DNA from: DASWZN01 sp036404435
Lineage (GTDB): Bacteria; Acidobacteriota; Terriglobia; Bryobacterales; Bryobacteraceae
Direction: 5' to 3'
Length of the DNA: 64,000 bases
NCBI GenBank assembly: GCA_036404435.1
Contig: DASWZN010000039.1
Span: 62,001 to 126,000, forward strand
A program made the translations under genes and the position numbers. The notes beneath the pieces were generated by a model that did no database searches, was not told the origin of the DNA, and worked only from the letters and a program-made list of their open reading frames with translations. Each line of letters starts with the position of its first letter. Position 1 is the first letter of the stretch. Of this stretch, positions 29,993 through 38,312 are shown one piece after another.

Positions 29993-31026
29993 TCCTCGAC
30001 CTGCCGCGTTTCGTCGCCGCCGAGCAGGCTTACTGGCAGGAACTCGAGACGATCCTCGACCGGATCGAGAGCGATCCCTTGGACCGCATGACGCTCGATC
30101 AGATGGAGCGGTTCCACTATCTCTACGAGCGCTCGTCGGCGGACCTGGCCAGGATGGCGACCTTCTCGGCCGAGGCCGAAGCGCGGGAGCACCTGGAATC
30201 GCTGGTGGCGCGCGCCTACGGCGAGATTCACTCGACACGCGAGCGCCGGAAGCGCCCGCGCCCGTTGCATTGGTTCTTCACGACCTTTCCAGCGACGGTC
30301 CGCCGGCACGCCCGGCTGTTCTGGATCGCCGTCGCCATCACCCTGCTGGGCTGCGCCTTCGGCAGCCTGGCGGTGTGGAGAGACCCCGACTCGAAGGCCA
30401 TCATCATGCCTTTTCAGGGCCTGGAAGGGAACCCGGCGGAGCGCGTGGCCAAAGAGGAGAAGGGAGCGTCGGATCGGTTGCGCAATCACCGCGCCACGTT
30501 CTCCGCGCAGTTGATGACGCACAACATCCGGGTTTCGATTGCGACCTTTACTCTGGGCATCACCTGGGGCGCGGGAACGGCCGCGGTCCTTTTCTATAAC
30601 GGTGTGACGCTGGGCGCGGTGTCGGCCGATTACGTGCGCGCGGGTCAGACGGAGTTCCTGCTGGGCTGGCTGCTGCCGCACGGCGTGATCGAGATCCCGG
30701 CCTTCCTGATCGCGGGCCAGGCCGGCCTGCTGCTGGCGAGCGCCCTGATCGGATGGGGCCGCCGCACCACGCGCCGCGAGCGGTTGCGCGCCATCGGCGG
30801 CGATCTGGTGACGCTGGCGGGAGGCGTCGCGGTCCTGCTGGTTTGGGCGGGGCTGGTGGAGGCGTTCCTTTCGCAATACCACCGGCCCGTGGTCCCCTAT
30901 GGGCTCAAGATCGGTTTCGGTGTGGCCGAACTGATTCTGCTGGCACTGTTCCTCGGACGGTCGGGGTTCGGTGCTACGTTGCCCGCGGCACCGAACCGCG
31001 CGCGTCAGCAAGCGGAGCCGCGATGA
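29989..31026 (+). CDS. SpoIIM/stage II sporulation M-like membrane protein
   Basis: A 345-residue protein with a coiled N-terminal region (about 1-85), then five or six helices with the SpoIIM-type core (SAQLMTHNIRVSIATFTLGITWGAGTAAVLFYNGVTLGAV, LLPHGVIEIPAFLIAGQAGLLLASALIG). A GTG start overlaps the DUF58 stop (GTGA). SpoIIM-like proteins occur in many non-sporulating bacteria next to RDD, MoxR and DUF58 genes. Nothing here points to sporulation. Confidence 0.88.
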   Translation: MILDLPRFVAAEQAYWQELETILDRIESDPLDRMTLDQMERFHYLYERSSADLARMATFSAEAEAREHLESLVARAYGEIHSTRERRKRPRPLHWFFTTFPATVRRHARLFWIAVAITLLGCAFGSLAVWRDPDSKAIIMPFQGLEGNPAERVAKEEKGASDRLRNHRATFSAQLMTHNIRVSIATFTLGITWGAGTAAVLFYNGVTLGAVSADYVRAGQTEFLLGWLLPHGVIEIPAFLIAGQAGLLLASALIGWGRRTTRRERLRAIGGDLVTLAGGVAVLLVWAGLVEAFLSQYHRPVVPYGLKIGFGVAELILLALFLGRSGFGATLPAAPNRARQQAEPR

Positions 31027-31802
31027 GCCGCAGCCGCACCATCGAGATCGAGACTCCGGAGGGCGTGCGGTTCTCGCTGTTGCTGGCGGGGCCGCTGGCG
31101 CGTTTCATGGCGTGGCTGATCGACGCCTGCGCGGTAGTCTTGATATCTCAGATCCTGGGCCAGTTGCTGCCCTTGGTCGGCGCGATCAGCTCGGATATCG
31201 CGCAGGCCTCCAGCTTTGTTCTCTATTTCGCCATCTCCATCGGCTACGGGATCGCGCTCGAGTGGCGCTGGCGCGGCCAGACCATCGGCAAGCGGCTGCT
31301 GCGTCTGCGCGTCATGGACGAGCAGGGACTCCACCTGCGCTTGAGCCAGGTGATCATCCGCAACCTGATGCGGGCCGTGGATGCGGCGCCCGCGTTCTAT
31401 ATGGCCGGGGGTCTGGCGTGCCTGCTGAGCGACAAATCCAGGCGGCTCGGCGACTTGACGGCGGGCACCATCGTGGTGCGCCATCCCAGGCTGCCGCACC
31501 CCGACCTGGCGCAGTTGCTCGAAGGGAAATTCAATTCCATGCTGGCCTACGATACGCTGGTCCGGCGCCTGCGCCAGCGCGCGTCGCCCGAGGCGGCCGG
31601 CATCGCGATCCAAGCCCTGGTGCGGCGCAATCAGCTCGCGCCGGAAGCGCGCGTCGAGGTCTTCCGCGAGATCGCCGACTACTTCCGATCGTTGGCCGAG
31701 TTTCCCGAAGAGGCCGTGGCGCAAATCACGGATGAACAATACGTGCGGAACGTAGTCGAGATCCTGGCGGGACGGATGCGTAGGCCCGCTACTTCTGGGT
31801 AG
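31023..31802 (+). CDS. RDD-family membrane protein
   Basis: A 259-residue RDD protein: LARFMAWLIDACAVVLISQILGQLL, GYGIALEWRWRGQTIGKRLLRLRVMDEQGLHLRLSQVIIRNLMRAVDAAP, LSDKSRRLGDLTAGTIVV. The Arg-Asp-Asp signature is intact in all three places. The last 90 residues are soluble and helical. It overlaps the SpoIIM-like gene by ATGA and closes the operon; the following 203 bp hold no gene. Confidence 0.9.
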   Translation: MSRSRTIEIETPEGVRFSLLLAGPLARFMAWLIDACAVVLISQILGQLLPLVGAISSDIAQASSFVLYFAISIGYGIALEWRWRGQTIGKRLLRLRVMDEQGLHLRLSQVIIRNLMRAVDAAPAFYMAGGLACLLSDKSRRLGDLTAGTIVVRHPRLPHPDLAQLLEGKFNSMLAYDTLVRRLRQRASPEAAGIAIQALVRRNQLAPEARVEVFREIADYFRSLAEFPEEAVAQITDEQYVRNVVEILAGRMRRPATSG

Positions 31803-32005
31803 TGGCTTGGTTTCCGGATGGCGCGCGATCTGGCCAGAATCGACGGCGACAAGCCGGCTTGCCGTTCCGGGCAACATCCGCGAACACCGTAGCCGGGGAG
31901 ACTGCGAGGACCGCGGAGTTCCACGTGCGGCAGTTTGTGTTTCGGCTTGTGATGTGGGTTAATTACCATGAAGACAAAGGGCGCCGACGGTTGCGAACCG
32001 AATCC

Positions 32006-33493
32006 ATGGATGTTCTGAAACAGCTCTTTGAGCGGCAGTTTCGCCTTCCTGTAGAGCGAGTGCAGCCCTTGCAGGGCGGCCTGGGAGGGTCAGGACGCAA
32101 TATCCTTCGGCTCGCCCACCAGGATCTGAGCGCGGTGGGTATCCTGCATGACGTGCGCGAGGAGAACGTCGCTTTCCTGGACTTCTCGCGGCATTTCCGC
32201 AGTCGTGGTCTGCCTGTGCCGGAGATTTACGGATCGGAACTGGATGCGGGCGCTTACCTGGAAGAAGACCTGGGCGACGCCACGCTATTTCAGTTTCTCT
32301 CGAACAACAGGGCAGGAGAAGACGTCGCACCGGAGGTGGTGCAGGCCTACTGTAAGGTGGTGGCGGACCTGCCGCGGTTCCAGATCGAGGCTGCGCGGGA
32401 CCTGAACTACAAAGTCTGTTATCCACGCTCCAGCTTTGACGGCCAGTCGATTGCCTGGGACTTGAACTACTTTAAGTACTACTTTCTCAAGCTGGCGGGA
32501 ATTCCCTTCAACGAGCAGGCGCTGGAAACCGATTTTGGCCGCCTGACCAGGTTTCTGCTGACCGCCCGCCGCGACTATTTTCTCTATCGCGACTTCCAGT
32601 CGCGGAACGTGATGCTGCGCGACGGCCAGCCATTCTTTTTGGACTATCAGGGCGGGCGCAAAGGCGCGTTGCACTACGATATTGCTTCCCTGCTCTATGA
32701 CGCCAAGGCCGACCTGCCTCCCGCGCTACGCCAGCAGCTGCTGGAGCACTACCTCGCATCTCTCGCGCGGTTCGTCACACTGACGCAGGAAGAGTTCATG
32801 CGCCATTACTACGCTTTTGTTTATGTACGCATTATGCAGGCGCTGGGGGCGTATGGGTTCCGCGGCTTTTATGAGCGAAAGCCGCATTTCCTGCAGAGCG
32901 TTCCCTTTGCGCTGAAAAACCTGCGTTGGCTGATCGAGCACATAAAGCTGCCCATCGCACTGCCCACGCTGCTGGGCGCGTTTGAGCACATGATCGCGTC
33001 AGAGAAGTTGCACCACTTGATCGCGCCCGCGGAAGCGGCCGGGAAGCAAGACATTGCGAACTCTGTTCCGGCGCCTGCCTCACGGGGCGCCAACCTGGCG
33101 TTGAGGGTTTTCAGTTTCTCCTTTCACCAGAGCGCCCTCCCGAAGGACGAGAGCGGGCATGGCGGCGGATTCATTTTCGACGCCCGCGCGCTGCCGAATC
33201 CAGGCCGCGAAGAGCGCTTCAAATCTCTCACCGGCAAAGACGCGGCGGTAGTCGATTATCTGGGCGCACAGGCAAGCGTGCGCGAGTTTCTGGCCAGCGC
33301 CACGTCGATGGTGGAAGCGAGCGTGAAAAACTACCAGGAGCGCGGCTTCGATAGCTTGATGGTGGGGTTTGGCTGCACCGGCGGCCAGCACCGCTCGGTA
33401 TACCTGGCAGAGGCGCTGGCCCGGCAGTTCCAAGGGCGGCCGGGCCTGGAAGTGTTGGTGCGGCACGTTGAAATGGAGAAGCTGCGTAAATGA
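32006..33493 (+). CDS. Fusion: AmgK-like sugar phosphotransferase plus RapZ C-terminal domain
   Basis: A 495-residue protein. Residues about 1-330 are an APH-like kinase close to AmgK (cell-wall sugar anomeric kinase): LGGSGRNILRL for the nucleotide loop, YRDFQSRNVMLRDGQPFFLDYQGGRKG for the catalytic and metal residues. Residues about 360-495 match the C-terminal domain of RapZ: FSFSFHQSALP, FIFDARALPNPGREERFKSLTGKD and VGFGCTGGQHRSVYLAEALA. In E. coli that domain binds glucosamine-6-phosphate and small RNAs. The fusion would place an amino-sugar sensor on a recycling kinase. The ATG at 32006 fits the AmgK start; the longer frame from 31802 is not supported. Confidence 0.85.
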   Translation: MDVLKQLFERQFRLPVERVQPLQGGLGGSGRNILRLAHQDLSAVGILHDVREENVAFLDFSRHFRSRGLPVPEIYGSELDAGAYLEEDLGDATLFQFLSNNRAGEDVAPEVVQAYCKVVADLPRFQIEAARDLNYKVCYPRSSFDGQSIAWDLNYFKYYFLKLAGIPFNEQALETDFGRLTRFLLTARRDYFLYRDFQSRNVMLRDGQPFFLDYQGGRKGALHYDIASLLYDAKADLPPALRQQLLEHYLASLARFVTLTQEEFMRHYYAFVYVRIMQALGAYGFRGFYERKPHFLQSVPFALKNLRWLIEHIKLPIALPTLLGAFEHMIASEKLHHLIAPAEAAGKQDIANSVPAPASRGANLALRVFSFSFHQSALPKDESGHGGGFIFDARALPNPGREERFKSLTGKDAAVVDYLGAQASVREFLASATSMVEASVKNYQERGFDSLMVGFGCTGGQHRSVYLAEALARQFQGRPGLEVLVRHVEMEKLRK

Positions 33494-34242
33494 AAGCAAT
33501 GATTCTGGCCGCCGGGCTGGGCACGCGGTTGCGTCCTCTAACCAATGACCGGCCCAAGGCGCTGGTTGAGGTGGCCGGACGCACGCTGCTGGAGATCGCC
33601 ATCGCACGCCTGCGGGAAGTTGGAGTGCGTGAAGTCATAGTCAATGTGCACCATTTTTCCGGAATGGTAACTGAATATCTGCGCGGAAAGAACAACTTCG
33701 GAATGCGGATCGAGATATCCGAAGAGGGCAACTTGCTGGATACCGGCGGCGGCTTGAAAAGGGCGGCGTGGTTCTTTCGCGAAGAAGATCCGGGGGCGCC
33801 GTTCATCCTGCACAATGTTGACGTGATCAGCACCATCGATCTGCGGCAAATGTTCGACTTCCACACGCAGAACCAGGCGCTGGCTACACTGGCAGTGCAG
33901 CAGCGCCAGACTTCCCGATATCTGTTGTTCGACGAGCAAATGCGGCTTTGCGGGCGGCGTCTGGTCAACGAGCAGAGAACGGAACTGGTGAGGCCGTCAC
34001 CGCAGTTCGAGGAGCTGGCGTTCTCTGGAATTCACGTGATCTCGCCACGCCTCCTGGGGATGATGAGCGAAGAAGGGACGTTCTCCATCATCCAGTGCTA
34101 CCTGCGGCTGGCAGGCGAAGGAGAGAGGATTGTGGCTTATCGCGCTGACGGCGATACCTGGCGCGACGTGGGCAAGGCGGAAAGCGTCACACGTGCCACC
34201 GAGGATATCAAGAAGCAGGCCATGCTTCGGGGAGGGGAGTGA
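33490..34242 (+). CDS. murU: MurU-like sugar-1-phosphate nucleotidyltransferase
   Basis: A 250-residue nucleotidyltransferase: MKAMILAAGLGTRLRPLTNDRPKALVEVAG at the N-terminus, LLDTGGGLKRAAWFF and FILHNVDVISTIDL for the metal site, and FSGIHVISPRLL near the end. It overlaps the AmgK-RapZ fusion by ATGA. AmgK and MurU form a known peptidoglycan-recycling bypass making UDP-MurNAc (and UDP-GlcNAc precursors), so this assignment is mainly from the gene pair. A general sugar-1-phosphate nucleotidyltransferase remains possible. Confidence 0.8.
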   Translation: MKAMILAAGLGTRLRPLTNDRPKALVEVAGRTLLEIAIARLREVGVREVIVNVHHFSGMVTEYLRGKNNFGMRIEISEEGNLLDTGGGLKRAAWFFREEDPGAPFILHNVDVISTIDLRQMFDFHTQNQALATLAVQQRQTSRYLLFDEQMRLCGRRLVNEQRTELVRPSPQFEELAFSGIHVISPRLLGMMSEEGTFSIIQCYLRLAGEGERIVAYRADGDTWRDVGKAESVTRATEDIKKQAMLRGGE

Positions 34243-34410
34243 TCTGCAGCAGGAGAACGGACTGTCCAACGCGATGCAAGCTTGATACGAATCATGAGGG
34301 TGAGGCTGCATGCCCGATTCTGATTGATCTATGGCGCGCCCGGAAGGAAACGCCCCATCATGCTGCACCCTCCGAGCGGGTTGTCGGCAACTGGGAAGCT
34401 GACCCGATAC

Positions 34411-35058
34411 CTACTTCGACGTAGCCGCGGGCTCGACCTTCACGTTCGAGAACACCGCCGTCTCCATCCGGCCGGCATCGTGCGCGCACACCGCCAGTCC
34501 CACATAGACCGGGTCGTGGAGCGCCAGGCCCGTGGACCCGACCTTGCGCGGCGCCTCGCCGGGCGCGGCGGCGAGCCACATCTCGAACACGTCGCCGTGC
34601 CGCTCCAGGCGAAGCACCGCCGGGGCCGTCACATCCGTGTGCACCTCGTCGGTCGTGCCGCCGGGCGTGGCCCGGAATTGCATGGCAGTCAACCCGCTGC
34701 CGTGCAGGATGACGTCGATGTAGGGCGACTCGGGCTCGAGGCTCTGACGCACCACCAGGCCGGCCTTGCGATGCTCGTTGCCGCCGTCCGCGCCGGTGGT
34801 GATGCGCACCTCGGCGGCGATGGAGAAATCGCCCGAGAGCTTCTTCCACACGAAGTGGAAGGCGTCGGCATTGGCCCACATGTTGAAGCCGCCGCCGGTG
34901 ATGGTGTAGGCGTCCTTCGCGGCGTCGAACTCCGCCGAGCCGAGGCGCACGCTGGCGCCGATATCGGCCTGGCTTTCGAATTGGCCGACGGGGGCGGGGT
35001 GGTCGGCGGCGAAAGCCAAGGCCGCAGAGAGCAGGAGGAATGCGGGTATCCGGATCAT
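34411..35058 (-). CDS. Exported concanavalin-like (DUF1349-type) protein
   Basis: A 215-residue protein with a signal peptide (MIRIPAFLLLSAALAFAADHP) and a jelly-roll domain: FNMWANADAFHFVWKKLSGDFSIAAEVRI, HRKAGLVVRQSLEPESPYIDVILHG, LRLERHGDVFEMWLA, YVGLAVCAHDAGRMETAVFSNVKV. This layout is that of DUF1349/LamG-like sugar-binding domains often found at the end of acidobacterial secreted proteins. It converges on murU, with 168 bp between them. It is the last gene before the tRNA fragment. Confidence 0.8.
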   Translation of the reverse strand: MIRIPAFLLLSAALAFAADHPAPVGQFESQADIGASVRLGSAEFDAAKDAYTITGGGFNMWANADAFHFVWKKLSGDFSIAAEVRITTGADGGNEHRKAGLVVRQSLEPESPYIDVILHGSGLTAMQFRATPGGTTDEVHTDVTAPAVLRLERHGDVFEMWLAAAPGEAPRKVGSTGLALHDPVYVGLAVCAHDAGRMETAVFSNVKVEPAATSK

Positions 35059-35090
35059 GCTTCCGATTGTCTCGCAAGTTTGGGAAATGT

Positions 35091-35118
35091 TGGTGAGCCG
35101 GACGGGACTCGAACCCGG
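35091..35118 (-). other. 3' end of a tRNA gene, candidate attachment site
   Basis: Read on the minus strand these bases give a T-arm with the canonical loop TTCGAGT between CGGG and CCCG, then CCGGCTC, a discriminator A and an encoded CCA. This is the 3' half of a tRNA. The expected 5' partner GAGCCGG and the D and anticodon arms are absent beyond it, so it is a fragment. Such remnants mark integration sites of elements that use tRNA genes. The fifth T-stem pair (C-T) is imperfect. Confidence 0.65.
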
Positions 35119-35162
35119 CACGCCATTTTAGCCTCTGTAACTTACGGACGTTACGAACACGC

Positions 35163-35180
35163 AGAACCTATAGAACCTAT
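35163..35180. repeat. Tandem 9-bp direct repeat next to the tRNA fragment
   Basis: AGAACCTAT occurs twice in perfect tandem, 45 bp from the tRNA remnant. An inverted repeat GTAAC...GTTAC lies between them (about 35136-35153). Small direct and inverted repeats beside an att site may be arm or core sites of a tyrosine recombinase, but no integrase gene is seen in the window. Confidence 0.6.
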
Positions 35181-35365
35181 AACACGGACAGAAGCCGCGA
35201 CGTAACCGCGACACTGCGGCCCAAGATCGCCTTCCCTCGATTCGCTCAAAAGTAGTCGCGGGACCCGTCCTGGTCGCCTCCAAGCACGCGAAGCAACCTT
35301 CGAAGCCACAGGCCCGATCGGCCCAAGCCGGCCGTCAACCACCCAATACGCGCGAGCACTGAACC

Positions 35366-36817
35366 ATGCAACCGACTCGATTCTACGGAGGCTCGAGTTC
35401 TGGAAGTGTGCCTGAAGATGGGCTCTCTGCTGACAATGCGTGGTCCGAAAAACCAGCCATCGCGCCTATTTTCGCGCTGCATCGGCATGACGACGGCTAC
35501 ATCGCGTTCGCCGTGGCGCGCGAGGCCGGCGAGGACTTCCGGCCGCTGGTCTCGATCCGGCGAGACGAGCTCGCCCGGTACTTTCCGGAGTTCCGGGAGC
35601 AACTGCTCAAAGACTCTTACGTCTCGATTAACGCGGGCTGGCGACTCAGGCGGTACGGCAAGGATGGTGCCGCATACGGCTACCCGCTCCACCGCACGGA
35701 GCGGCTTCGGTACTTGTGCGCGGCGTATGCCGACCTGGACTACTACCGGCTCGGGGTTGACTTCGGCCAAGCGCTAGGCCGGATCGTGACGATGCAGGAA
35801 ACCGGTTATCTGCCGAAGGCTTCAATGATCGTCAAGTCGGGTCGTAGAATGTGGCTTCTGTACCTGCTCCACGACCAGCGCGATCCATCACGTGCGCCGG
35901 GTGCCTTCCCCGACAAGCTGGAACAGTACTTCGCGCTTCAGAGGGCAATAATCGAGCGGCTTATCCCGGTGGGTGCCGATTCATCCGCGCGGGATGCCGC
36001 GCGTCATATCCGGGTTCCGGGTTCGCTTCACAGCGGAGCAGAAGAGCGTGTCACGTGGTGGATTCAAGGCGAAGGGCCACAAGCGTATAGCTACTCGCTG
36101 AGTCAACTGTGCGGGCTTTTCGGCGTCTCGATTGCCGTGCGTCACCCCAAGGAGCAGGCAGCTGTTGAGGCTGGCACCCGTTCAGACCTTGCGCGGGCCG
36201 GGAAACGGGGATGGGCGGCGCTGAATGCTCGGCGACTGCGGGAGTTCAATGTGCTGCGCTCTATGCGGGGCAGGTTCTACCTGGGTACCAGAAACAACGC
36301 GGCGACGTTGTATGGTTGGCTGCTGAAGCGCAACGGCCTATCGCGCACGGAGGTGGCCCATCAGGTGAGTCTCTTAGGATCGGAATGCCATCCCCCACTC
36401 GCCCCTTCTGAATGCCGCGGCGCGGTGAAGACGGCTTTCTCCCCGCTATGGCGCCGTATCTCCGATCAAAACATCGCCGACAGGCTGGACATCCTTCCGG
36501 AGGAGTCGGCGCTATTAGAGCGACTGCCGGAGGCGATGAAGTACCGGTCCAAAGAACTACCGCCTCCACCGCTGCGGCCATGTGAGGTGCGGGCTATGAC
36601 GATCATCGAGCGACGCGCCAAGATAACTCAGATCGTCGCCGATCTGGGCCACGTTCCGACCGTGCGCGCGATGGGGGAGCGGCTTATCGAAGCCGGCTTC
36701 CAGGGCAACCACCAGACCGTATTCAAGGACTTCAAGGCGCTCGGGCTTCAATGGGAAAGAACGCGGGCCGCTCGCGCTGAACGAAAACGCAAACAGCTTG
36801 TCCTTTCAGATATCTAA
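35366..36817 (+). CDS. Archaeo-eukaryotic primase-type replication protein (prim-pol)
   Basis: A 483-residue protein. It shows the three AEP primase elements in order: YADLDYYRLG with two metal aspartates (about 123 and 125), MIVKSGRRMWLLYLL (SGR near 158, the second active-site strand) and ARHIRVPGSLHSGAEERVTWW (near 212-230). The last 80 residues form a winged-helix-like region with a basic tail. Such proteins start replication of plasmids and integrative elements. It is the first gene inside the presumed element, directly after the att-like sequence. The family is inferred from motifs, not from a close homologue. Confidence 0.7.
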   Translation: MQPTRFYGGSSSGSVPEDGLSADNAWSEKPAIAPIFALHRHDDGYIAFAVAREAGEDFRPLVSIRRDELARYFPEFREQLLKDSYVSINAGWRLRRYGKDGAAYGYPLHRTERLRYLCAAYADLDYYRLGVDFGQALGRIVTMQETGYLPKASMIVKSGRRMWLLYLLHDQRDPSRAPGAFPDKLEQYFALQRAIIERLIPVGADSSARDAARHIRVPGSLHSGAEERVTWWIQGEGPQAYSYSLSQLCGLFGVSIAVRHPKEQAAVEAGTRSDLARAGKRGWAALNARRLREFNVLRSMRGRFYLGTRNNAATLYGWLLKRNGLSRTEVAHQVSLLGSECHPPLAPSECRGAVKTAFSPLWRRISDQNIADRLDILPEESALLERLPEAMKYRSKELPPPPLRPCEVRAMTIIERRAKITQIVADLGHVPTVRAMGERLIEAGFQGNHQTVFKDFKALGLQWERTRAARAERKRKQLVLSDI

Positions 36818-36917
36818 CGATCTGTCTACTTTCGAGGCCATATAGGAAGAGAGAGAAGGATTCTGGCGCTTTGGTTTCCCGCAGCCAGGCGTCGGCCTCA
36901 CCTTAGGAGCACCAGCG

Positions 36918-37121
36918 ATGCACGGAACGAAAGCCAAGCCGAAGGTCTGTCTGGAGAGACCCGGCCCGCGAAACTGCATGCGCACGAGCGGGAACAAGCA
37001 CGCCTGCAATACGTGCGGCTGCACGCCGGCCGTCTTGCACACTCCCATCCGGGCCGCGGGGCGCTTCTGCGCGGCGTGCTGTCCGCACTGTGGATCGCCG
37101 ATCCGGTCGAGCGAAATATGA
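36918..37121 (+). CDS. Small Cys-rich zinc-ribbon-like protein
   Basis: A 67-residue protein with Cys pairs CNTCGC and CAACCPHCG that could bind zinc. The ATG follows TTAGGAG at a good distance, and the stop codon overlaps the ATG of the next gene (ATGA at 37118), both supporting real translation. No family name can be given. A longer frame on the opposite strand (36806-37357) was judged a shadow. Confidence 0.55.
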   Translation: MHGTKAKPKVCLERPGPRNCMRTSGNKHACNTCGCTPAVLHTPIRAAGRFCAACCPHCGSPIRSSEI

Positions 37122-37480
37122 GTGAAGCAATCGGGGCAGGGAATCAGATGACACCCAAGGCACTGCGATTCTCGCAACTTTCGGCGTCGCGCCAGACCTT
37201 GGTGCGGGTTTGTCAGCATGTCAATTTCGGCCAGATCCAAGGCCTCCACGTGCGGAATTCGGATCCGGTCTGGGACCCCGCCCCGACGGTCCTGTCGGAG
37301 GTGAGACTCGACATTGAAGAGGGTCCAAGGCCGGAAGGCGAATTGCCCGATTTCCAACTCTCATTCGAGATCCAGCGATTGATGTGCCAACTCGATCGAC
37401 TCCAAGACGGGAGAATCGAGAAGATCGAAGTTCGGGGAGGCCTTCCCAGACGCCTGGTGATCCCTTCACGGCTGGCGTAG
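37118..37480 (+). CDS. Conserved small acidobacterial protein of unknown function
   Basis: A 120-residue soluble protein with a compact core (LVRVCQHVNFGQIQGLHVRNSDPVWDP, then LSFEIQRLMCQLDRLQDGRIEKIEVRGGLPRRLV). The pattern INFG...V.DG.PV.D is one I associate with mobile-island proteins of Acidobacteria, but no function is known. It is translationally coupled to the preceding Cys-rich gene. Confidence 0.6.
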   Translation: MSEAIGAGNQMTPKALRFSQLSASRQTLVRVCQHVNFGQIQGLHVRNSDPVWDPAPTVLSEVRLDIEEGPRPEGELPDFQLSFEIQRLMCQLDRLQDGRIEKIEVRGGLPRRLVIPSRLA

Positions 37481-37600
37481 GCCGAGTATCTAAACGCTGA
37501 TTGCGGACGTGGGCGTGGGGAGTAACTGGCGGGACGCGAAGTTCGAATGCCCTGGGGGAGCAGGTGGCTGGCGCGCCGGACGGACGGCTTCAGGCGCTGG

Positions 37601-37858
37601 TTAGGCGGAGGGGCGGGTGGCGCCAAGCGGCTTACCGCTAGCGTCGATTTTGCGACCACGCCGGTCCACTTCACAGCCACACTTGGCGCAGGTGCTGCCG
37701 CCCCACAGCGCCTGCCGGCGGTTGGCCGGCTTGCGGAAGCGACGGAACAGCTCACCGCAGTCCGGGCATGTGCGGCGGGGCACGAGCAGCGCAATGATCA
37801 AGACCACCAACCCGCCAATAAGGCCACAGTAGATACCGAAAACGACCTGAGAATCCAT
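37601..37858 (-). CDS. Small membrane protein with zinc ribbon
   Basis: An 85-residue protein: one N-terminal membrane helix (VVFGIYCGLIGGLVVLIIALLV) followed by a zinc site (CPDCGELF and CAKCGCEV). GGAGGAGA lies just upstream of the ATG at 37858 and fixes the start. Isolated on the minus strand within the accessory region. Function unknown. Confidence 0.7.
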   Translation of the reverse strand: MDSQVVFGIYCGLIGGLVVLIIALLVPRRTCPDCGELFRRFRKPANRRQALWGGSTCAKCGCEVDRRGRKIDASGKPLGATRPSA

Positions 37859-38312
37859 AACGTATCTCCTCCAGCTAACCTACGAGCAGTCGCCGCCCTC
37901 GATCTTGCCGGCGCTGGTTAAGCACAGTTTCCTTCGTTGGCCTCGCGGTCGACATGAGCATATCACACGGGTGTGTCTCGGAGCCGCTGAGGCTCATCTT
38001 CTTCTCCTGAATGCCTGTCCTACAGGTCCGAGAGGGTCGGCCTGCATCTCCCGAGGACCCCCGTGGACAGCAACTGCCAGAGTGCGGCCCCGGCAAAGTC
38101 GTGGCGGCTACGAGGGCTTCATGGGCATTGTTGGCTTGGATTGGAACAAAGACGTGTTTACAGCGGTCCGCTTCATTCGGGATAGGGAACACGGGAGAAA
38201 CAGCTCCACGGAAGCGGTTGGATGTATAATCGACACCAGGCCAGGACGGCAAAATGGAAATCCTGGTTTAGTTGTGTAGTAGGGTTTCATTCCCGCGCGG
38301 ACGGAGGAACAC
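37859..38312. other. Non-coding stretch with promoter block A
   Basis: No gene is supported. Its right end holds the first copy of the TATAAT-plus-hairpin promoter block (38202-38270) that serves the exported protein at 38313. Confidence 0.6.
38202..38270 (+). promoter_or_regulatory. Promoter/5'-leader block, copy A
   Basis: A perfect TATAAT (38225-38230) is followed by CGACACC and a leader hairpin CCAGGA / TCCTGG with a 14-base loop. Upstream, GCTCCA and GGAAGCGGTTGG are shared with the other copies. There is no standard -35 at 17 bp. The start codon of the exported protein lies 83 bp after the -10 box. The same block occurs near 48302, 54056 and 60837. Confidence 0.6.

Noticed and set aside
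36806..37357. Minus-strand frame of 183 residues
   Set aside because: It is opposite two coupled plus-strand genes with ribosome sites and an ATGA overlap, so it is read as a shadow.
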